From contig CAZRUA010000007.1 of assembly GCA_964603125.1 (NCBI GenBank), positions 1 through 63,941 of the forward strand: a stretch of 63,941 nucleotides of DNA, in the 5' to 3' direction. The notes under the pieces were generated by a model, which saw only the letters and a list, made by a program, of their open reading frames with translations, was not told the DNA's origin and searched no databases. The DNA comes from CAZRUA01 sp964603125 (lineage in GTDB: Bacteria > Bacteroidota > Bacteroidia > B-17B0 > Aurantibacillaceae). Position 1 is the stretch's first letter. The number at the start of each line of letters is the position of its first letter. A program made the translations under genes and the position numbers. Shown in pieces: positions 35,346-44,600 of this stretch.

Positions 35346-36581
35346 TTATTTTTGAGGGATTATTAGCTCAATGTTTGCACCGCCTTCATTCTTAAAACTC
35401 ACCTTTGCATCAATTTGTTCGGATAAGGATTCGATTAAAGACAAGCCCAAAGCATTTTCTCTTCTTAATTTTGGATCACCAAAACCAACTCCATTATCGG
35501 CAAATAATACTTGAATTTCATCGATAATTAAACGCATTACTAGTCTTATTTTCGGACTTATTGTTTCATCATTAAAAGCATGTTTTAACGAATTGGTTAA
35601 AGCCTCATTCACAATTAAACCAATAGGAACAGCTTTTGTTAAATCAATTTCTATTTCATCCAAATCAGTTACAATATCCACTTCATTTCCTCTAACAGGG
35701 AAAGTTTTTGCGAGCTCATTCACAAGTTCAGATAAATATTGTTTTAAATCAATTTTCGATAAATTATCTTTCTTGTACAAACTATCATGCACCATAGCCA
35801 TACTCATTACTCTATTTCTTGATTCAATCATAAGCAATCTTGATTCTTCGCAAGGAGCCTTCTCCGTTTGAAGATTTAATAAACCTGTAATGATTGCAAG
35901 ATTATTTTTAACTCTATGTTGTATTTCAGCTAAAAGAACTTCCTTCTCCTTTAATGATTGAGAAATTTTAACTTGCGATTCCTTTTCTTTAGACAACAAA
36001 ACCAAAGTCTCGTTGTTTTGCTTATTAATAAGCTTTACTACTAAATACACCGAAACAATGGCAAGCGACATAGCCAACATTTGGTTATACACGAATAATA
36101 CCTGAACATCTTTAGTTGTAATATTTTTTATTAATAGCGATTCAATTTTTATAAACTTTGTTGCTAAAAAACTAAACATCAAAATCCCAAAAAACAAAAT
36201 GGTTCTAAAGCCCTTTTTAGAAGGATTATGAAGCACAGCAACACAGAAAACAACCAAAAAATAATACAAGTAATTTCCAGCTGCTTCGTCGTACTGTTCG
36301 CACAAGAGAAATAAAGTGATAGCTATTGGTACAACAAAAAAATAAGTGGCTAAACTGTATTTTCCTTTGTAGTTAAAAAATAGAACAAAAACTGATGTTG
36401 TTCCTATAAATAAAGTAACATAAGTTGGGTAGGCTCCAGAAACGAAAAGCACAGTAACTACACCTAGAATCGTTCCAATTAAAGTTATTAAGCTAAACAA
36501 ATTGGTAATTCTTATTTCCCTCTTTTGATAAGAGTCGAGCTTTGGTTGAATACCACTATTTATAATTTTACCAAGAAACAT
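35346..36581 (-). CDS. Membrane histidine kinase, HisKA_2 family (orphan)
   Basis: A 411-residue sensor kinase. Six or so hydrophobic helices (about 28-185) form the sensor. The dimerisation and phosphoacceptor domain has the HisKA_2 signature AEIQHRVKNNLAIITGLLNL with phospho-His222. A GHKL ATPase follows with the N-box GLIVNEALTNSLKHAF and the G-boxes FADNGVGFGDP and NALGLSLIESLSEQIDA. It lacks a PAS or GAF domain. No response regulator is adjacent; genes of the LytTR or SiaC type elsewhere could be the partner. The 208-bp gap upstream (36582-36789) contains no gene or clear signal. Confidence 0.9.
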   Translation of the reverse strand: MFLGKIINSGIQPKLDSYQKREIRITNLFSLITLIGTILGVVTVLFVSGAYPTYVTLFIGTTSVFVLFFNYKGKYSLATYFFVVPIAITLFLLCEQYDEAAGNYLYYFLVVFCVAVLHNPSKKGFRTILFFGILMFSFLATKFIKIESLLIKNITTKDVQVLFVYNQMLAMSLAIVSVYLVVKLINKQNNETLVLLSKEKESQVKISQSLKEKEVLLAEIQHRVKNNLAIITGLLNLQTEKAPCEESRLLMIESRNRVMSMAMVHDSLYKKDNLSKIDLKQYLSELVNELAKTFPVRGNEVDIVTDLDEIEIDLTKAVPIGLIVNEALTNSLKHAFNDETISPKIRLVMRLIIDEIQVLFADNGVGFGDPKLRRENALGLSLIESLSEQIDAKVSFKNEGGANIELIIPQK

Positions 36582-36789
36582 TGAGAAATAAAAGCTTGAA
36601 AATAAACATTTTTAGCCATTTAAAGCCAATACATGCTTATTTTAAACTTTTAGCACGAAAATGTAAATGAAAGTACTATCGAAATGAGGACCTGTTTTAA
36701 AGTTTATCAGCAAAATCTTAATAAATACTTAAAAGCATTCTAATAGAAAATCACTGCGGAACACCAAAATATAATGTTAAAACTAATAT

Positions 36790-37206
36790 CTACGACAAAA
36801 TCCTAACCATGCAATGCACATCAACATCGGTATAATTCTTATACAACTCCAAACAATAACCTTTAGGGTCGAGTTGAGGGTGCTTTAACAATTTTTGAAA
36901 AGTATTACCAATACATGTACTATCTTTAAAATGATTTACAATATACTCCGCAACAAAATCACCCTTTTCAATTATAAATTTTTGCAACTCACTACTAGTA
37001 AAACTATCTGTCTCTAAAATTTCAGCGGCGGCTTTATATTGTATAATTCCTTTTTCATTAGGATGGGAGATTCCAAAGAATCTTCTATTAGGGTTAGTTG
37101 GCAATAAAGAATTTAATTTTTCATAAGCATCAGGCACATTCTCTGGGAACTTATCCGCCTTAAGAAACACCACTTCAATATCGTTATCTATTTTATATTT
37201 CTCCAT
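36790..37206 (-). CDS. GyrI-like/effector-binding-domain protein
   Basis: A 138-residue cytosolic protein that resembles the small-molecule-binding domain of AraC- and SoxR-type regulators (GyrI/BmrR fold) standing alone. Recognisable segments are FPENVPDAYEKLNSLLP, RRFFGISHP and the C-terminal PQLDPKGYCLELYKNYTDVD, which has the expected aromatic and acidic residues. No DNA-binding helices are present. It is the last of a minus-strand set of short cytosolic genes (VOC, VOC, DUF1801) and may bind small ligands or drugs (inference). Confidence 0.75.
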   Translation of the reverse strand: MEKYKIDNDIEVVFLKADKFPENVPDAYEKLNSLLPTNPNRRFFGISHPNEKGIIQYKAAAEILETDSFTSSELQKFIIEKGDFVAEYIVNHFKDSTCIGNTFQKLLKHPQLDPKGYCLELYKNYTDVDVHCMVRILS

Positions 37207-37263
37207 ATTGTTTCAATATTTTCTTTAATCCAAATTGTGTCAAAACCTTAATTCTAATAATGT

Positions 37264-37686
37264 CTATGCGTTCATCAATGTTTCAATATCAAACTTTTTC
37301 ATTTTCATAAAAGCTGCGACAACTCTTTGGCTTCGCTCTGCATCGCCCATTAATTTACCTAATATAGACGGAACGATTTGCCATGATACACCAAATTTAT
37401 CATCTAACCACCCGCATTGATTGTATTTACCGCCCTCTCCCAGCCTATTCCAATAATGGTCAATTTCTTCTTGCGTTTCACATTCAATTACATAAGAATT
37501 TGCAGGACTAAATTTATACAGTGGGCCTCCGTTTAATCCCATAAATTGATTGCCGTTTAATTCCCATCTAACAACCATAGGATTTTCAGAAGTAATTTTG
37601 GAGTTCTTAAATATCGAACAATAAAACTCAGCTGCAGCTCTGGCCTGTCCATCAAACCACAAACAAGGATACATTTGATTTGTCAT
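37264..37686 (-). CDS. VOC-family protein, PhnB-like
   Basis: A 140-residue vicinal-oxygen-chelate fold protein of the 3-demethylubiquinone-9 3-methyltransferase-like subgroup, recognised from MYPCLWFDGQARAAAEFYCS near the N-terminus, FMGLNGGPLYKFSPANSYVI and the C-terminal CGWLDDKFGVSWQIVPS. It lacks the complete metal triad of glyoxalase I by inspection, and its substrate is unknown. The gene is 7 bp downstream of a second VOC gene of similar length, and the two are probably co-translated. Confidence 0.88.
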   Translation of the reverse strand: MTNQMYPCLWFDGQARAAAEFYCSIFKNSKITSENPMVVRWELNGNQFMGLNGGPLYKFSPANSYVIECETQEEIDHYWNRLGEGGKYNQCGWLDDKFGVSWQIVPSILGKLMGDAERSQRVVAAFMKMKKFDIETLMNA

Positions 37687-37693
37687 ATATTTA

Positions 37694-38134
37694 TTAGTTG
37701 CTTTGATTATTCATAACATTAAACATCCATCTTACACCAAATCTATCTAAGCAACAACCCCAGTAGCCCCAAAACTCATCACGCATAGGTGCTTTATCAG
37801 CTCCGCCTTCTGACAATGCATGATAAAATTTATCTGCCTCTTCTTTTGTATCCAACTGTAAACTAATGGTAGTGTTATTACCAACTATTAGTTTATGCCC
37901 CATTGATTCCAACATATCAGTACCCATTAATTCAGTACCACCAACAATGGGCAATGCCACATGCATTACACAGTTTAAATCTGCCTCTGAAAATTTAGGC
38001 CCGTTTGGGTTTGAAGGTAAATCCCGAATGTACATAATAGGCGCTGAATATTCTGTTGCGAAAACAGTTTTGTAAAAATGAAATGCCTCAGCTGTATTGC
38101 CCTGAAAATTTAAATAAATTGCTACTTTACTCAT
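37694..38134 (-). CDS. VOC-family protein, PhnB-like
   Basis: A 146-residue VOC-fold protein with YLNFQGNTAEAFHFYKTVF at the N-terminus and EFWGYWGCCLDRFGVRWMFN at the C-terminus, which is the PhnB/glyoxalase-like signature. It differs from its neighbour enough to be an old paralogue rather than a recent duplicate. The DUF1801 gene and the GlxA-type regulator lie upstream, the latter divergently. This grouping is common among detoxification and small-metabolite genes. Confidence 0.88.
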   Translation of the reverse strand: MSKVAIYLNFQGNTAEAFHFYKTVFATEYSAPIMYIRDLPSNPNGPKFSEADLNCVMHVALPIVGGTELMGTDMLESMGHKLIVGNNTTISLQLDTKEEADKFYHALSEGGADKAPMRDEFWGYWGCCLDRFGVRWMFNVMNNQSN

Positions 38135-38202
38135 GATTTTATTTTTAATTGTTTGTATTTTATTGTTTGTGTTTAGAAGTAGTTAAGTCGATAAAAATTA
38201 AA

Positions 38203-38601
38203 CTACATTGAAGCCAGAAGCCATTGCTCAATTACTTTGCGTAACGGGATTGCATTCGCTTTAATCTCTTCCATAGTTTTAAATGTAGCAACCGCTCTAT
38301 CGTTTTCCTTCCAATCCAATATTCCGAAATCATTTTTTATTAGTTTTTCTTTAGGTTGCTCCTTTACCTTAGCTCCTCTATGGAAAATAAGTTGAACATT
38401 TTTAGGCGGTTGAATCTTCATAGTTACTCTATCATTTCCACTCAAACTATAATTAGGTCCATTCCATTTCACGTTCTCCTCCAAATTTTTGTCTGCCCCC
38501 AAAACACATTCTCTTAGCAATTCAATCTCCTTTCTTAATGGATGTTTTAGTTCATCCAAAAAAATGGTCACCTCCTTATTTAAACTAGTTTTTTGCATCA
38601 C
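38203..38601 (-). CDS. DUF1801 domain protein
   Basis: A 132-residue cytosolic protein with the DUF1801 pattern: ELKHPLRKEIELLRECVLGA, EENVKWNGPNYSLSGNDRVTMKIQPPKNVQLIFHRG and a C-terminal IKANAIPLRKVIEQWL helix. Function is unknown; members often accompany VOC genes. It is divergent from the GlxA-type regulator, with 209 bp between the starts (38602-38810) containing a promoter for the latter and palindromic sites. Confidence 0.85.
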   Translation of the reverse strand: MMQKTSLNKEVTIFLDELKHPLRKEIELLRECVLGADKNLEENVKWNGPNYSLSGNDRVTMKIQPPKNVQLIFHRGAKVKEQPKEKLIKNDFGILDWKENDRAVATFKTMEEIKANAIPLRKVIEQWLLASM

Positions 38602-38719
38602 TATTAGATTTATATTAATTTAACTTGTTTGAGCTTTATACAAAGCAAATATGCATTAATATCTTCAATTATAACACATGCAAATAAGACAACAAAAGGG
38701 TGTTTTGCGACAAAATATT

Positions 38720-38727
38720 TATATTTG
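38720..38727 (+). promoter_or_regulatory. -7 promoter element of the GlxA-type regulator gene
   Basis: TATATTTG matches TAnnTTTG exactly. TTTG at 38704-38707 is too close (12 bp) for the usual -33 spacing, so the upstream element is weak or activator-dependent. Transcription should start near 38733, giving a leader of about 78 nt that contains two palindromes. Confidence 0.5.
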
Positions 38728-38747
38728 TGCCAAGTAGTTAGTTATTA

Positions 38748-38794
38748 GTAACTAGTTACCCAAGATTACTAATTAATAAACACATAACTAGTTA
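38748..38794. promoter_or_regulatory. Pair of TAACTAGTTA palindromes (probable operator)
   Basis: GTAACTAGTTAC (38748-38759) is a perfect 12-bp palindrome and TAACTAGTTA recurs at 38785-38794. The centres are 36 bp apart, about three and a half helical turns. The surrounding leader also repeats TTAGT and ACTAAC. Both sites lie downstream of the predicted transcription start of the GlxA gene and could be bound by that regulator itself. Confidence 0.5.
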
Positions 38795-38810
38795 CTAACC
38801 ACTAACACTA

Positions 38811-39788
38811 ATGAAAACTGTAAACATATTAGTTCCCGAATCATCCGTAATGCAAGCTATTGCGGGTCCTCAATATTTATTTTCGGCTATTAATCAATTC
38901 TTAGGCACATCAGGTAAACAACCTTTATTTAAAGTTCAACTTGTTGGTACAAAAAAAGAAGTGAAACTAAATGGTGGCTTATTTTCAGTTCATACGGATG
39001 CGCTTTTAAAAGATGTCAAAAAAACTGATTTACTTATTATACCTCCTTTGTTTGGCGATATGAAAACTGCCATTGAATTGAACAAGAAAACATTGCCATG
39101 GATAAATGAGCAGTATAAAAAAGGGGCAGAATTAGCTTCGCTTTGTGTAGGTGCTTTTTTGTTGGCATCAACTGGTTTGTTGAACGGGAAAAAATGTTCG
39201 ACTCACTGGGGTTTTCAAAATGAATTTAGAGAAATGTTTCCTGAAGTTGAATTGATGGATGGAAGCATTATTACCGAAGAACAAGGCATTTATTCGAGCG
39301 GAGGAGCAAATTCATACTGGAATTTATTATTGCATTTGGTTGAAAAATATACCGATAGAGAAACAGCAATACTTGCATCAAAATATTTTGCCATTGATAT
39401 CGATAGAGAAAGTCAAACCGCTTTTACTATGTTTCAAGGGCAAAAAAACCATGCTGATTTAGAAATTAAAAAGGCACAGATTCTTATTGAAAAACATGTA
39501 CGAGATAAAATATCGGTAGATGAATTAGCCGAAAAAGTTTCAATAGGCCGAAGAAGTTTTGAAAGACGATTTAAACAAGCCACTAATAATACTGTTTTAG
39601 AATACATTATGCGCATTAAGGTAGAAGCCGCAAAACGCAGTTTCGAAAGTAGTCGTAAAAACATGAATGAAGTTATGGTAGATGTTGGCTACACCGATGC
39701 CAAATCATTTAGGAACGTTTTTAAAAAAATTACTGGACTTACACCTGTTGAGTACAGAAATAAATACAATAAGATGGTAGCTGCTTGA
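38811..39788 (+). CDS. GlxA-family AraC-type transcriptional regulator
   Basis: A 325-residue regulator. A DJ-1/PfpI-like domain (about 1-195) has Cys112 at the nucleophile elbow in LASLCVGAFLLAS, followed by STHWGFQNEF. A two-helix-turn-helix AraC domain occupies about 220-325: ISVDELAEKVSIGRRSFERR, then VMVDVGYTDAKSFRNVFKKI and GLTPVEYRNKY. GlxA-type regulators usually sense a small metabolite. It is divergent from the VOC/DUF1801 genes and ends 17 bp before a bidirectional terminator. Regulation of the adjacent VOC genes is plausible but unproven. Confidence 0.93.
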   Translation: MKTVNILVPESSVMQAIAGPQYLFSAINQFLGTSGKQPLFKVQLVGTKKEVKLNGGLFSVHTDALLKDVKKTDLLIIPPLFGDMKTAIELNKKTLPWINEQYKKGAELASLCVGAFLLASTGLLNGKKCSTHWGFQNEFREMFPEVELMDGSIITEEQGIYSSGGANSYWNLLLHLVEKYTDRETAILASKYFAIDIDRESQTAFTMFQGQKNHADLEIKKAQILIEKHVRDKISVDELAEKVSIGRRSFERRFKQATNNTVLEYIMRIKVEAAKRSFESSRKNMNEVMVDVGYTDAKSFRNVFKKITGLTPVEYRNKYNKMVAA

Positions 39789-39805
39789 TTGATTGAACAT
39801 TAAAA

Positions 39806-39834
39806 AATCCCACTATCATAACAATAGTGGGATT
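39806..39834. terminator. Bidirectional intrinsic terminator
   Basis: Arms AATCCCACTAT (39806-39816) and ATAGTGGGATT (39824-39834), 7-nt loop, with A-rich flank on the left. It separates the GlxA gene from the convergent PorP-OmpA gene, which ends at 39861. Confidence 0.85.
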
Positions 39835-39860
39835 AACAAATTGATGTATACTCAAATTTC

Positions 39861-41660
39861 TTATTCTATAATCTGAAAATGCACAGCACGGTTTAAGTCA
39901 TCACTTAAGCTATTATCAACTTTATCAGAACCATAAGCTTTATTTCCTAAAATTTGTGCAGCACTAACACCACGTTTTATCAATTCCTGACGAACGTGCT
40001 CAGCGCGCTTTTGAGATAATATTTTATTCATTTCTGGATTACCCGTTTTACTCGCAAAACCTTCGATATAAACTTTTAACTCTGGATGCTTTTTGAATTC
40101 CAATGCAATCTCATCCAATAATGTTTTTTTATCTGGAGTTAAAACAGTTTTGCCGTTTCCAAATAATAAACCACTTGCCAATGAATTTATATTGCTAACA
40201 GCCTTTACTTCGGCTGCATTAGGGAAATAAGGTATAATCACATCCACTTTCCCTGCAGCTACCGAAGCACTTTCGGTTGACTTACGAACTGGCGATTGAC
40301 GTTTTAATCTACCGTTTGCTGCCATATCCTGCAATTGCTTCATTGTAAAAGTACCTTGTTCTTTTCCATCAATGGTAGCATAGTAAACAGTTTCCTTTCG
40401 TGGGAACAAAGGTTCTAGCTCCGGCATTTTTTCAGCATCAACAAAAGTAGTTCCATTACTATTTCTAACGGGAGTATTGCGTTGTATTAAATCTAACCTT
40501 ACCATATCCTGCAATTGCGATATAGCATAGGCACCTTCTTCTTTTCCTCCACTGTTTACAAAATAAGTAGGAACTTTTGGCGGGAATAAAGGCTCTAATT
40601 GAGGAACTTTCTCCGCGTCAACAAATACAGTTTCTTCGCTGCCGCGCACAGGTGTATTTCGTTGTATCTTACCTTCTTTAACCATATTCTGTAATTGCAA
40701 CATAGTGTAAGTTCCTTCTTCTTTATTATTTAATTTAATAAAATACAAAGGTTCCTTTGGCGCTTCTGGTTTTACTTTCTCCCTTTTGCAGAAATTTAAT
40801 CCCAACATTATTTGATGCGATGAACCTAAACTTATTCTTTTAGAAATGTTATAATCATAACTATACACTAATTTAATATTACCTTTCTCAACACCTATTA
40901 AAGCAATTGCACCATAAGCCTGACGATAGCCCGCGCCAACGGTTACAATCTCTACAATTTTCGCATTCAACATTCCTTCAAATTGATTCACTCCTTTTAC
41001 GCTATAACGGTTTAACAACCATGGCTCTATTGTAAGTGATTTACCTTTGTACACTTTATACGCTCCAACAAAATTTATTTGCTGATTTAAAACATAAGCC
41101 TCATTACCAAAACTCTTGTTGGTATTGTAAATACTATTTGCCGATAAACCTAAAGTTAATTTATCTCCCAATAATAAAGCTCCAGCTTCTGTATCAAAGT
41201 TATTAGCTCTTTGTGTTGAATTTGGAAGTGGTGTTGAAGCATCAACAACTACAACTTTAGAACTATTGAATACATTTTGTTGCCAAGATAAACCTAAGCC
41301 AATTCTTAGCTTGTAAGAGCTACCTAAATTAATTTTATACGCATAGCCAGCAGTGATATTATTAAAAGTTAATAAGCCAATGTTTTGCTGACGAACCTTA
41401 AGCCCAATTCCTGAGCTTGCTCCCAAAGCCATTGAAGCATTCAACTGAAATACTTTTGGATTATCTTTTAAACCAACCCACTGAGCGCGGTAATTTAGGT
41501 TTGCATCAATACACTTACTTCCTGCACTAGCTATATTTAATTGCATTAAATCATAACTATACGTGTTAAACAAATTGTTTTGCTGAGCACTTAACTTACC
41601 AAAAACACTTAGTGCTAAAATAAAAGTGAAAGCCGCTTTAATATTAAATATATTTTTCAT
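39861..41660 (-). CDS. PorP/SprF-type T9SS membrane protein fused to three GYF_2 repeats and an OmpA domain
   Basis: A 599-residue outer-membrane protein. Signal peptide (cleavage near Gln26), PorP/SprF barrel (about 27-295) with LNYRAQWVGLKDNPKVFQLN and GLLTFNNITAGYAYKI. Three GYF_2 (DUF4339) repeats of about 58 residues follow (305-360, 365-420, 425-480), each with EG(T/A)(Y/F)(T/A) then (L/D)-Q-(D/N)-M and the RN/RQ-(T/S)PVR box. The third repeat has lost the LEPLFP ending. An OmpA-like peptidoglycan-binding domain (about 497-599) ends the protein: LKVYIEGFASKTGNPEMN and LSQKRAEHVRQEL. PorP/SprF barrels work with type-B adhesins encoded next to them, here the 1994-residue protein whose gene ends 33 bp upstream. 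The three-part domain order is unusual. Confidence 0.9.
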   Translation of the reverse strand: MKNIFNIKAAFTFILALSVFGKLSAQQNNLFNTYSYDLMQLNIASAGSKCIDANLNYRAQWVGLKDNPKVFQLNASMALGASSGIGLKVRQQNIGLLTFNNITAGYAYKINLGSSYKLRIGLGLSWQQNVFNSSKVVVVDASTPLPNSTQRANNFDTEAGALLLGDKLTLGLSANSIYNTNKSFGNEAYVLNQQINFVGAYKVYKGKSLTIEPWLLNRYSVKGVNQFEGMLNAKIVEIVTVGAGYRQAYGAIALIGVEKGNIKLVYSYDYNISKRISLGSSHQIMLGLNFCKREKVKPEAPKEPLYFIKLNNKEEGTYTMLQLQNMVKEGKIQRNTPVRGSEETVFVDAEKVPQLEPLFPPKVPTYFVNSGGKEEGAYAISQLQDMVRLDLIQRNTPVRNSNGTTFVDAEKMPELEPLFPRKETVYYATIDGKEQGTFTMKQLQDMAANGRLKRQSPVRKSTESASVAAGKVDVIIPYFPNAAEVKAVSNINSLASGLLFGNGKTVLTPDKKTLLDEIALEFKKHPELKVYIEGFASKTGNPEMNKILSQKRAEHVRQELIKRGVSAAQILGNKAYGSDKVDNSLSDDLNRAVHFQIIE

Positions 41661-41693
41661 GTGACGATTCTATTAATTTCTAAACTGTATCTC

Positions 41694-44600
41694 TTAATTA
41701 CTTAAAATGGTTATGCTTCCACTATATTTTACTTTTCCTTGCTCACTTAAAAAGTAGTAGTACACACCATCTACAATTGGTTTTCCATTTCGTGCACCAT
41801 CCCAATCGTTTTGGTAATTATTTTCCTTGTAATAAACTGTTGTACCCCACTGATCTTTTACTTCAACACTGTAATCCTTTATTGTTTCCGTTGGACTAAT
41901 TTTCCAGAAATCACTTTGTCCATCATTATTCGGGCTAACAAAATTACTGATAACTAAATCCGCATTTAAGCTTACACAACTTGATTTAACAGTACATCCA
42001 TTTAATGTAATTTGCACTGCATAATCACCAGTAGCTGTTGCAGTGTATTGTTGTGAATTTGCTCCTATAATTGAACTTGAAGAATTAGAACAATCTAACC
42101 ATTGATAAGTAGCTCCTGTTTGATTTGCCGTTGCGATATTTCCGATAACACTAACAGTACTATCAATAGATTGGTTCACAATTAAATTAGTGGTTACAGT
42201 GCTATCACAACCACCTGAAGACAATAAAACATCTACGTAAGTACCTGTTGCAGTATAAGTATTTGTTCCAACGGTAAGTGATTGTCCCGCGCAAATGTTA
42301 ATTGTTTGAGACACTGATAATACAGAGTTTTGGCTAATAGTAACAAGCTGTGTTGTAGCACAAAGGTTAGCATCTGTTATGGTACAAGTGTAAACTCCAG
42401 CAGCTAAACCATTTATTGTGTTGTTTGAACCTACAACTGGCGACCATGAGTAAGTATATGAACCCGTTCCGCCTGTAACAGCAATAGTAGCTGACCCTGT
42501 TGAAGCCCCGTTACAAGCTACATTTGTTTGTGACGAAATAGATGAAACCATTGCACTTGGTTCAACTATACTTACCAACTGTGTTTGAGTACAAGCATTT
42601 GCATCGGTAATAGTACATGTATAAGTACCAGCCATTAAACCATTTGCAGAAGAACTTGTACCTCCAACTGGTGACCATGAATAAGTATATGAGCCTCCTC
42701 CACCAATTGCTGTAACGCTTGCAGAACCATTCGAAGCACCATTACATGCTACATCTGTTTGAGAAGAGATAGTTGTTGTAATAGCAGCTGGTTCGGTTAA
42801 AGTAACTGTTTGTGTAGTTGTACATAAACTTGCATCGGTAATTGTGCATGTGTAAGTCCCCGCCACTAAACCACTTGCAGTCGCGGCTGTACCTCCATTA
42901 GGAGACCAAGAGTAGGTATACGGTATTGTTCCTCCATTTGCTGTAATACTTGCAGAACCTGTTGAAGCACCATTACACGTTAAGTTAGTTTGAGACACTA
43001 TACTTGATGAAAGTACACTAGGTTCAGTTATAGTTACAACTTGCGTTGCAGAACAAAGATTAGCATCAGTAATAGTGCAAGTATATGTACCTACCGTTAA
43101 AGAACTTGCTGTTGAAGAAGTTCCGCCACTTGGTAACCACGAATAAGTGTAAGTTCCTGTTCCGCCATTTGCTGTTATGGTAGCTGACCCTGCAGCAGTT
43201 CCATTACAGCTTACATTAGTTTGAGAGGCTATAGAAGCAGCAAGAACCAACGGTTCAGTAATTGTTACTATTTGAGTAGTAACACATGAATTTGTATCCG
43301 TAATAGTGCAAGTGTATGTACCCGCTGTTAAACCACTTGCTGTTGCAGTATTTCCACCACTTGGTGTCCATGAATATGCATAAGGCGATGTTCCGCCGTT
43401 TGCTGATATTGTAGCCGTAGCGTTACTGCCACCATTACAACTTACATTGTTTTGCGAAGCAATTGTTGCTGCTAATAAACTTGGTTCTGTAATTGTTACA
43501 GATACATAAGTACTACAAGCTAAAGCATCCATTACTGTAACCGAATAAGTTCCTGCCGATAAATTATTTCTATCTTCTGTTGTTATACCTGCGCCCCAAT
43601 CATAGCTTAAACTTGCGTTTGTAGCCGAACTTGCAGTTACGTCAATAGAGCCTGAAGCATTTTGATAACAAGTAAGATTAGCTGAAACAGCATTTACAGT
43701 TGGATTTGGAGAAACCAAAATAGTTAAACTATCTGCTGCACCGTTGCAAACTTTACCGTTAATTACGTAGCTAGGTATTACAGAAACAGTTGCTGTAAGA
43801 ACAGTTGTTGTGGTACTATTAGCTGTGAAAGATGCTATATCTCCCGTTCCTGAAGAAGATAAACCAATACTTGGTGTGTTGTTTGTCCAATCGTACGACA
43901 TGGTTCCACCTGTATTTGTAGTAGAGAAGTTAACTGCTGCAACTGTACCTCCAACGCAAACTGATTGATTAGCTAAAGCAACAACTGTAGGTGCTGGAGC
44001 AACTGTTAATTTAAAACTATCTATTGGTCCGGCACAAGCTAAACCATTATACGTATATACTGGTGTTACAACAATGTTACCTACTGATTCGCCTAAGCCA
44101 GAATTAGTTGTGATAAATGTAGCAATATCGCCAGAGCCCGAAGCAATTAATCCTACAGAAGTATTATCATTTGTCCAGTTATAAGTACTTGTTCCACCAA
44201 TGTTAGAAGTACCAAAAATAACCGAAGCCACAGCTTCATTATTACAAGCTGTTATATCTGTGATAGCATTTACGTTTCCAAGCGGATTCACAACAACATT
44301 AAATGTATCTGTTGCGCCAACACAAGCTAAACCGTAATTATTAAGTGTAGGTGTAACAACAAATTCTGCTGTCAGGGCAACATTCCCCGCGTTTGTTAAA
44401 GTTGTTGATGCAATATCTCCACTACCTGTTGCGGAAATACCAATTGAACTTACACTATTTGTCCATGCGTAAGTGGTTGTTCCGCCAGTTGTGCTTGTAC
44501 TAAAACTTATTGTTGGCAAAGTATCATTATTACATACCACTTTATCATTAGTTAAAGTAATTACTGGTTCAGGATTTGCAATTACAATAACAGGTAAACG

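Noticed and set aside
35346..36581. Two-component pair for the histidine kinase
   Set aside because: No response regulator is next to it; only the kinase can be supported.
42310..43690. Regular repeats as a possible CRISPR array
   Set aside because: The 231-bp units are in frame within an adhesin gene and encode SprB repeats; no short repeat/spacer structure and no cas genes.
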